From Ophiura sarsii (lineage: Eukaryota > Echinodermata > Ophiuroidea > Amphilepidida > Ophiuridae), in the NCBI GenBank assembly GCA_035610835.1, contig CM069442.1, positions 1,595,853-1,659,852 of the forward strand: a stretch of 64,000 bases of DNA. The letters run 5' to 3'. This document shows positions 56,196 to 64,000 of this stretch, piece by piece; position 1 is the stretch's first letter; each line of letters starts with the position of its first letter. The position numbers and the translations under genes are program-made. The notes beneath the pieces were generated by a model that was given only the letters and a program-made list of their open reading frames with translations, had not been told where the DNA came from and did not search any database.

Positions 56196-59100
56196 CAGGG
56201 TGTCACTAAAAAGGTGCACGTGTTTAACCAACTCATTGACCATAAATTTATAACATTTGGTGTACGATTTATGAAAAGACTAAAAACATGGCTTTCAAAT
56301 GCCGTTTATTTCATCGGATTCGGATTTGACAATCCTCAGATATGGCTAATTAACGAAAGCTACCCAAAATCGATGTTGTGCCCCTTTACAGTTTCAAAGG
56401 TCACTCCTTAGATACAACTTCCACCTGTATGATTGCCTTTCACAAGTGTTATGCAAAATGACATTTTTGGTTTGAGATTGAATATATTTAAATAATAGAA
56501 CGAGTATATTTGTAGCTAAGCAGAACTGAATATAAAGATGTTTGTACCATGATTCGAACCAGTCCTTTTGAAAAGGTTTCACATAATGTTCATTGGGCCT
56601 ACATTTCCAAAACAGGACAGACGTCCATATGGCGGGGTTGCGGCCTCGATTTACATTAGAAGAGGGTATTCATGGTATCAAAATATCATGAAACGAGAAT
56701 AATAATAATAATAATAATAAGTACAATTTATCAAGCGCCTTATGTTGTAAACAACCGCAAGGCGCCTTACAACAATGTGATATAGAAAACTTAATTTACA
56801 AATGCATACTAACTAATTAAAAACAATTAATATATGATAAAACACAATAGGTATTATACAAATATAAAAATACAACAACAACAACAACAACAACAAAATC
56901 CGGATACAAAGAGCAAGCATTATAAATATGAAATTGAAATTTGTAATCCAAAATTAATTGCACCTATAATTAAATTACAAAATATAATAGATAAATATAA
57001 TTAAAAGAATATCAAACAACAATATATTGTAATTGCACACATATAATATAATACTAAAAAATCACAGGGAATCATCTGTGTATGTTGAAGAAACCAATAA
57101 AGTTAAAAGAATAGCATTCCCCATTAATTGTGTCCATTGTAAAAAGTCACAAAGTACATTTAAAAGATTCCAAACGAAAAATTATGTTGATGTGAAAAAA
57201 ATGCGTTTTGAGATGTTTCTTGAATGAATTAGGTTTTGATATTGCACGTAGATTACTGGGTAGTTTGTTCCAGATTGCTGGTGCTGCTACAGAAAATGCC
57301 CTATCACCATAGAATTTTGTTTTGGTGATCTTAGGTGGACATACGAGCAGCTCGGTAGCCGATCTCAGAGCCCTTCTTGGCTTGCGCTCCTCAACAAGTT
57401 CGGCGATATATTTTGGAGCCATCCCGTGCAGACCTTTGAAAGTGAGCAAAGCAATTTTGTACCAAATGCGCTGCTGCACGGGGAGCCAATGAAGATCTCT
57501 GAGAACAGGCTTGATATGCTCATGTTTTTTACACCCAGTTACAAGACGTGCAGCAGAATTTTGAACCCTTTGCAATTTTGCAATTTCCTTGTTCTGCAGA
57601 CCATAGAGCAAAGCATTGCAGGAATCTAAACGTGAAGAAACAAACGCATGTACTAAACGTTCAACCGAACGACGATCAAGATAGCGCCGTAATTTGCCAA
57701 TGCGGTAGATTGCAAAAGATGCTGCACGTACTACGTTTTTAACATGTTCTTTCATATCGATATGTTTGTCGAAAACGACTCCCAGATTCCTGGCTGAAAA
57801 AGAGAAATCTATTTCTGACTCACCGATTGCAATTTTTGGAAAAGGTGGTGATTTGACAAATTTTGAACTGATATGAACAATCTCCGTCTTTGAATCATTG
57901 AGAACAAGTCTGTTTGCCGTGGTCCATGCCTTGATGTCACGCAGACATAGCTCCAGACGCGGGATCGCGAATTCGCGTTCATTTGGGTGAAGAGTTAAAT
58001 ACATCTGTGTATCATCCGCGTATGTCATAAAGTCGAAGTTATGAGACTTGATCACATCACCAAGTGGCGCAGAGAATAATGTAAATAATAGAGGGCCGTT
58101 CACCGATCCCTGTGGAACACCTTCTTCCATAATAATACTATCAGACAGTTCACCTTTGATAGATATTGCTTGATGGCGACTTTCCAGATAGGATTTATAC
58201 CACTCCAGCGCATTACCTTTAATTCCATAGCGATCGTATAGGCGATTGATCAATGCTTGATGTGATAGCGTATCAAATGCCGCGGAGAAGTCTAGGAGGA
58301 TAAGGATCGTTTCCAAATGTCGATCAGCAGCTAGAAGAATGTCGTTGTGTATCCTTATGAGGGCTGTCTCAGTCGAGTGAAATTGTCTGTAAGCAGACTG
58401 GTTTTTAGCATAAAGATCATTCTCAACAAGGTATTGGTTCAGCTGAGAGGCAGCGACACGTTCAACAGTCTTGGACAATAATTTGAGATTGGATATTGGG
58501 CGGTAGTTTTTGAGTTCATTTCGATCAGCATTGGCTTTTTCATGAGCGGAGTGACCTGTGCAACCTTGAGAGAATGTGGCATGACGCCTGGAAGTAGACA
58601 AGAGTTGATGACTCGCGTGAAATGCGGAAGAAGTAAGTCCAAGCATCTTTTCATGAGATCTGCTGGTATTGGATCCAGAGGGGACGATTTTATAGCGGAC
58701 TTCATAAGGATCTTTCTAACGTCATCCACTGTCACCTCCTGAAATGAAGAGAACTCAGTACTGCACGCGTCAGTCAACGATACGGACAGGTCAGGGGGAT
58801 TGACGTCATCAAGGGCATCCAGCAAATTTCGGACTTTAGCTCTGAAGAATTCACTAAAATCATTCGCAGTGTCTTGTCGCAGGAATGATCAGGTACGATT
58901 TTCGAGGTAGAAGATTTGCTGAGCTTATTAACGATCTTGAACAGCTGCCGGTCGTTACTTGAAACGAGAAACCCAGCTGAAGTCATCAGAGAGTTTGCCA
59001 TTCCTTTTCCAAACACTCGCGTACCATCAACAAAAGACAATTTAGCAACAAGAACATTCACAAGCCAATTCATTTGCAATTCTGCCAGCATTTGTAATCT

Positions 59101-59560
59101 TTGATTCTTCTGTTCTTTGGATATGATATCGTTTATGAATATTATTTTGACAAAAATGTGCAATATTTATTGAATATAAAAGAGTTTTATCTGGCAATGA
59201 CCCTAATATTTGAGGTAATTGATTTGTTTGTGTTCTTCAGTCTCTGTTATAAAATAATTCTGGCAAAATGACTACCACGACGTTTCAAGACGGATTGATG
59301 TCCATGGATAGACCAAATGTTAGTATAATAGTTTTGACGCTCATAATAATCATTCTGTCTGTAAAAGTGGCACAACGTCGATTGTTGCTAGCTTTGATCA
59401 ACTGGGTATATCTCAGGATTGACAAAAATAAATCAGAGGAAACAGCATATAAAAGATAAGTCTCTCATCTGTCTGTGTGTATAAACATATTATACCAAAC
59501 ATGAGATCTTCATGGTTAATAAGTTGCGCAAACATATGCACCCTTTATAGGGACACCCCG
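56196..59560. mobile_element. mariner-type element split by an L2-type LINE
   Basis: Ends CAGGGTGTCACTAAAAAGGT and complement-of-right CGGGGTGTCCCTATAAAGGG are flanked by TA (56194-56195 and 59561-59562). The left part (56196-56550) and right part (about 59262-59560) follow the ends of 11892-12515 block by block (TTTCAAGACGGATTGATG, AAAAGTGGCACAAC, CAACTTATTGACCA-like). The middle, 56697 to about 59160, is the LINE. Short flanking pieces (56550-56696 and 59165-59260) may be the mariner interior that the smaller copy lost, but no transposase motif can be read. Confidence 0.75.
56697..59163 (-). pseudogene. L2/CR1-type LINE, 5'-truncated, frameshifted
   Basis: The minus strand carries the region before and through the reverse transcriptase. 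First comes RQLFKIVNKLSKSST...VPDHSCDKTL (about 59080-58870). After a frameshift comes VDDVRKILMKSAIKSSPLDPIPADLMKRC (near 58730). After a second frameshift near 58535 comes NYRPISNLKLLSK, then LDFSAAFDTLSH (catalytic Asp119 of the 57147-58646 frame), GVPQGSVNGPLLF, YADD (209-212) and LHWLPVQQRI. The frame ends at 57147 after IWNKLPSNLR and LKTHFF. A 3' region follows with paired AAGGCGC words, ending in an (ATT)n tail at 56697-56720. The endonuclease domain is missing. It sits inside the mariner-type element, so it is the younger of the two. No protein is expected. Confidence 0.85.
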
Positions 59561-59824
59561 TATACTTAAAAAAAGTACATTGTATCACAAATTAAGATAG
59601 TAGTTTGAAATACATTCATCTATTGTGTGTAACTGGGATAAAACTAAGCATTCGGTCAAAATCACTCGTATGATGTTTGCACATAAATTACTTATCTTAT
59701 CTGATGTGTACATTAAAAGTGAATAAGTTATCTTACTGGTCATTTTTCTCTTCAAATTGTACTTGATCAATGTATGTTTCAATTGGATGGTAATTGAGAC
59801 TCAATGGACTATATTCGTGATATG

Positions 59825-60010
59825 CATGATCTGTCCAGTTATTTACCGCGCTCAGCGCTCCATTTGAATGATATCTGGACGAAAACGATACTTAACACAT
59901 TTAACACGTGTTTCCAATCTGTCAGAAATCCTGAGCTGTCTTTGTCTATGGATCTATCCAATTTCTCTAATTGCCAATAAGATAAAATGTTGACAACTGG
60001 ACAACCGTTT
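59825..60010 (+). repeat. dispersed repeat, partner of 49335-49520
   Basis: Shares CTCCATTTGAATG, TATCTGGAC, GATACTTAACACATTTAA and ATTTCTCTAAT in the same order and orientation as 49335-49520. No coding content. Confidence 0.55.
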
Positions 60011-60049
60011 TTGTTATCATTTGTCCATAACGTTATAAAATATTATTCC

Positions 60050-60669
60050 CCTCAGAATTTTTGATCGGAAAGGCGATTCCGGCATGTAAAGTAATTAAGT
60101 TTACCGACGTGCATACAAGGTGAACAGAGTTGCCGGCCGAAAGTTTCTGCCTTTCTGGGCTTGGCGCGCTCAAACTGTTTCGCGGTAATTTGAGCTCCAA
60201 CTTCCGGGTTTTTCCCGCGGTTTGTTTTGGCTGATCTCGATCTGGATATCGTATCAGCCCCATTCGCATTTTGGCTGCCATCCTCAACGGAGGTCCGGTT
60301 AGAAAAAACACACAGAGGAAACGTCATTGGCATCAATCAACAGTGTTTATTCCAAATTCAATCCAGCCAAGTATTTTCTTCGTCCTAGTGCACCCGTCTT
60401 TTCGTGTACTTTTGCCTCGATGTATCATCTTAGGGCTGCGATAAACTGTCAGTGTTTCACGGTTCATCGTCAAAATGTTAAGTACTTTAATAATAGTATT
60501 TTGGTTGGATTTCGGTGCCAGTCGGAATTGATGGTGTCATAGAAACGCGAGATTGAAGTGGGAAGATGGATCACGTAGTTTTCTCTGTGCTTTTCAACCG
60601 GGCTGCTGAGAGTTATTAAGGGCCGAATCTGTTCGGCAGGAGCGTGCAGTATTATTTACAAACATCTAG
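60050..60669 (+). promoter_or_regulatory. CpG-rich patch, possible non-coding first exon
   Basis: Compared with its surroundings this stretch is richer in G+C and CpG (GTTGCCGGCCGAAAG, TTGGCGCGCTC, TTTTTCCCGCGG, CTTCCGGG). A good splice-donor context, CTAG|GTGAGA, is at 60669-60670, preceded by a short 17-codon frame from 60566 (MDHVVFSVLFNRAAESY). This could be the 5' end of a host gene whose coding exons lie to the right. Transcription cannot be seen from the sequence, and the overlapping minus-strand frames at 60033-60336 are an alternative. Confidence 0.2.
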
Positions 60670-63214
60670 GTGAGAATTATGATACTTATGTTAGACCTAA
60701 ACACGTAAATGTGTACAATTCGTGTCAATGTTTTGCTTTCACTCGATATATTTATGCAACTTTCGTTGTAACACTAGGTCACTTCCGCGTGATTAGCTGT
60801 TTATTGAATATCGAGTGGGAGCGTGCGAAAGGTATTTAAAAGTAAAATCCTGGCTAATCCAGGGGCTATTTTTTCGGTTTGCCACGAGGTTGTTGATCTC
60901 GTTCCGCGGCCAGTTCTATTCATTCATGCTAAAATGTATCAAGAAGTTGCGCACGATAGAGTATAGTGTTGTTTATATTATATTGTACTTCTACGATTAT
61001 CATGCAGGATATTTTACAAAGCGTTACGGTTATGGTTCGTACCAATGTGATTATACGCTAATCCTTATACTCATAAATTAAAGGTTGAGGGGTCATTCAG
61101 AGGTTTAAAATAATTATAGTTTAAATGCATGGTTCTGCATCCATTCAACAAATGTCTATAGTGTTTTGGTTCTATACCAGGTGTGATACCAGGTCTTGCC
61201 AGAATATCAATAATATGCTGTCATTATCGATTTAGGAATTGAAGTAGATTATCGGTCATTATGTGTTGCCCGTGGGCTTTTTAAATCTTTAAATTACTGT
61301 CTATTCTCTTCATTCTATAGTTAGCTATTAACTTATAATTGTGAACTAAAGTGAGGCACTAGAGAGTTATCTATCTATCTATCGATTTACAGTCTAATCT
61401 TCTCAACGTCTTTAAAAAATTATCAATTTATAGTTCGTAATTACTTTCACCGAATTTAGGCGATTTGGCTATCTGGTCATAATGGTAACTGAGGGCGCTA
61501 TCTATTTCACGGGCGGTTCATATCCGTTTTTTGTTTTGTTTTTTGAAACGATTTATTTGTAGTATTTTGGTTACCGTGTCATTTGTTTATCATCAGAAAT
61601 CATGTTTAAATGTTACTTGTGGTTTTCAAAACAATCATCATCGGGGTTCCTTGAAATAGGTTATCATGGGAATTATCGTAGCAATATTAGACTGATTTTG
61701 ACGTTGCCGTCGGTAGGTGGTCGTGGTAGGAACTCTTTCAAAATTCGTCAAATGAATTATGTCGTATACTCGACTCATGAATGTGGTCCCATGGGGTCCC
61801 ATGGTTTCCAATTACTTCTGACGTTTAACTGATCAGGTGATAACACAACGTATACTAAATCACCAGCTGGGAATAAGTGAATTAACAACCGTCATGTCAC
61901 ATTCTACTTGTGTTCCATGTCTGCATTTTAATATGTTTTACATGCTTAGTCTGCCCTGGTTTGCTCTCTGTTTCTTTTGCTTGTTTCCATTTAGATACTT
62001 CACTTGAAGCTTACCATTGTCAAAACTTCCACATGCCTCAGCTGTAGTGTAACATCTGTATCATCCATCCGTTCCTCAACTAGTTACGGAGTCTAACGGT
62101 GACACCGAGCGGCGTACAGTTACGGTAGCGGAAATAGAGCGATCCTTACAAGTTCAATTCAATTCGTGGAAATGGAAATAGATTAAGCTTACATTCACCG
62201 GACATACATATTCCTTGAAAGTTATACCTCTTATCTGAAGCAGACAGACGGTCTACAGTACTTTTACCCAGCCAAGTCAATAGACAATATCAAAGCAAAG
62301 GTCGTATCAGTACTATGGTTAAATCGGCTGGTATCTTAAATCGTGTCTCCAAGTGGGAAAGGTAACGTGGCAAATTCTTGAGGATTGATGCAACTGTTTT
62401 CATATTTCCAAGCTCCGAGTCGTAGCCATGGTTTTCATTGGTTTGGAGATGTTTTATTACGGTATGGATTGTGGACACGCTTTCATTGTCACGCGTTGCA
62501 CATCAATTAATAACTAAACCTTTTTTCAGCAAATCCGGTTATGTAGTAATCTCTTATTGTGAATGCGTACGGGTTACTCCCGGAGTTACTCAACCATACA
62601 GCTCTTGAAACCTATCTATTTAGCTTGTTTATGCAGCTCTATTCTGTTATTCAACTATGATCAATGATAACAGAGGTTTATAGAAATAGAATAATACATG
62701 TCATTTCATGTCATCAGGTTTTATACTCTGTGCATTTTTACATTCCATAATGAAAAAGTTTGACCATTAGCCGTAGGAAATAGGATTCATGGAATATGTG
62801 CTAACATCTATTTTTAATATTTAATGATTGCGCGTAGAATGTGTATTTATCAATTGAAATACCCCTATATATCAGCGCTCTTATTTTCTTGGAGTTTACA
62901 ATTGTTGCCTAAATCTTTGAAAATATACATAGGCACGGCACCCTACATAAGTAGGCAAATCTTAATATGCATATGTTCAAAACCGTTTAGTGTATTCAAG
63001 TTTGGTTTGTAACCTTTATCGTTCATGTATATCAAATTTGTCAGTTTGAACAATGTTTGAAATTTAGGCGTCATGTCCTGCGTCGCATGAACCTTTTCGT
63101 TCTTATTATCTTGTCCATATATAAACTACAGTTTTCACTTATCGTATATTTTATCCGTTAATTCTTGTCGGGTCCTTGTTCGAAAATAGTCGACTTGTTC
63201 TGTTTACTATGCCA
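60670..63214. other. gene-free stretch
   Basis: No exon with a recognisable domain is found. A short (TATC)n lies at 61367-61384 and a doubled GGTCCCATGG word at 61784-61803. If 60669 is a splice donor, this would be intron. Confidence 0.4.
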
Positions 63215-63236
63215 CCCCCCCCCCCCCCCCCCCCCC
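63215..63236 (+). repeat. C22 homopolymer
   Basis: An unbroken run of 22 C, the longest of several G/C tracts in the window. Length is uncertain in any sequencing of such a run. Confidence 0.85.
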
Positions 63237-63759
63237 TTAATTTGCCATTATCGATACGACCCCGTGGTTTGCTGTAGCAATTGAATGATGTATCATTGCG
63301 GATGTTGCATTGTAGGCACATTTTAATTGGTTTTAAAATGGATACCTTAACCATAAGTTCAATCACTTGATAATATCTTATATATTGTGTCTATCATATG
63401 TACTATTCATGACTACTCAAATTAACTTAAATTGATTATCTATTAATAACTAGATGTGTCGGCCCTTAGAATTAACTACAGAATTAACTACATAGTCAAT
63501 ACAGGTACAGGGTATGTGCTTTGCTTTAGGATTTAATTAAATCGATAAAGGAATACTAGGTTAACTCGAACATAATAATAGCTCTAGCACTTGTACAGTC
63601 TTGTATTATATTTCTTCCCTAATACGTTGCACTCAAACGGGAAGAAATCATTTTCAATTTCTACCTTAACCTAGGCCCCTGCAAGAAAACACATATAATA
63701 CACTTGAATCCGGGGAGCGCCGATCTTCGTTGACACGCACGTGGACAGACTGTCCTCCC
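63237..63759. other. gene-free stretch
   Basis: Nothing recognised; ATTAACTACA-type words are tandemly doubled near 63470-63492. Confidence 0.4.
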
Positions 63760-64000
63760 CTATGTCAGAGGGGAGGGGATAATAACTATGTCACCAAGGC
63801 CTGATATGTTAGGCCTGATATCAAAAAGAGTGCCTTACCTTGCCAGGATTCTAATAGAATAGTTTAAACATCACCTTCATTTTTCATTCTTCACTCTTCA
63901 CTCTTCTTCATCTTCTCCTTCCCTCTGCTTACTTGTTGCCTTCTGAAGGCCGTTCTTTTACAGCTTCCTGCTAATAAAAGCTTTGTTATCAATCAAAGGA
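63760..64000 (+). other. possible start of an LTR, cut by the window edge
   Basis: From about 63763 (TGTCAGAGGGGAGGGG) the sequence changes character. A doubled AGGCCTGATAT follows, then a CT-rich run (63885-63930), then AATAAA at 63973 with TTGTTATC just after. TG-start, pyrimidine-rich body and a polyadenylation signal fit the U3-R part of an LTR, or the 3' end of a host transcript. Neither the second LTR nor a primer-binding site is in the window. Confidence 0.2.

Overview
The window looks like AT-rich nuclear DNA of an animal, and I recognise no host protein-coding gene in it. There is no bacterial-style gene packing. Long open frames are almost absent, and those that can be identified belong to transposons. 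The transposons are animal-type: an RTE-clade LINE, L2/CR1-type LINEs, Tc1/mariner relatives, many TTAA- and TTA-flanked elements, and hairpin MITEs. The mix, together with a recurring TAGGCCTA octamer, would suit a marine invertebrate such as an echinoderm or hemichordate. That placement is a guess, not something shown here.

Layout. 1-4545 is the left arm of a large inverted duplication; its partner is 23830-31808, and a diverged mosaic relative lies at 52350-53850. The left arm continues beyond base 1. The arms share a nested tandem repeat of about 420 bp, but they differ by later insertions. A 187-bp MITE sits only in the left arm, while several kilobases of other elements sit only in the right arm. 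Between the arms are TA-flanked elements (5718-6129, 7805-8659, 10777-11353, 11892-12515), a 2.1-kb 27-bp minisatellite (12729-14868), two L2-type fragments meeting head to head (14869-15859), a 2.7-kb foldback element (16721-19402) and a 3.1-kb long-TIR element (20322-23397).

From 31.8 kb to 43.8 kb: a 208-bp hairpin between 20-bp direct repeats, a broken Tc1 transposase (35040-35515), the second copy of the 187-bp MITE (36503-36689), a tRNA-like relic (37744-37857), an RTE LINE insertion with an 11-bp target duplication and an uninterrupted 469-codon reverse-transcriptase frame (38412-39842), and two more TIR elements (39940-41035, 41046-43396).

From 43.4 kb on: the second copy of an unusual element filled with CAGTATCG-NN-CGATACTG palindromes (the first is at 16371-16698); a 1.6-kb TTA-flanked composite full of ACGTATG-like motifs, inserted in the D-loop of a tRNA-like sequence (46219-47897); a short element rich in CAACGTT; a 150-bp hairpin flanked by TTA; a 3.4-kb mariner-type element split by a minus-strand L2-type LINE (56196-59560); a CpG-rich stretch that might be a non-coding first exon (60050-60669); and a possible LTR start at the right edge.

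The most unusual signal is a set of unrelated non-autonomous elements built mainly from many copies of one short motif: CAGTATCG palindromes, ACGTATG, CAACGTT and CGTGTTTAA. Such arrays may be binding sites for a transposase or host protein. All calls come from reading by eye. Arm lengths and element limits are accurate to a few bases where target duplications are visible, and to tens of bases elsewhere.
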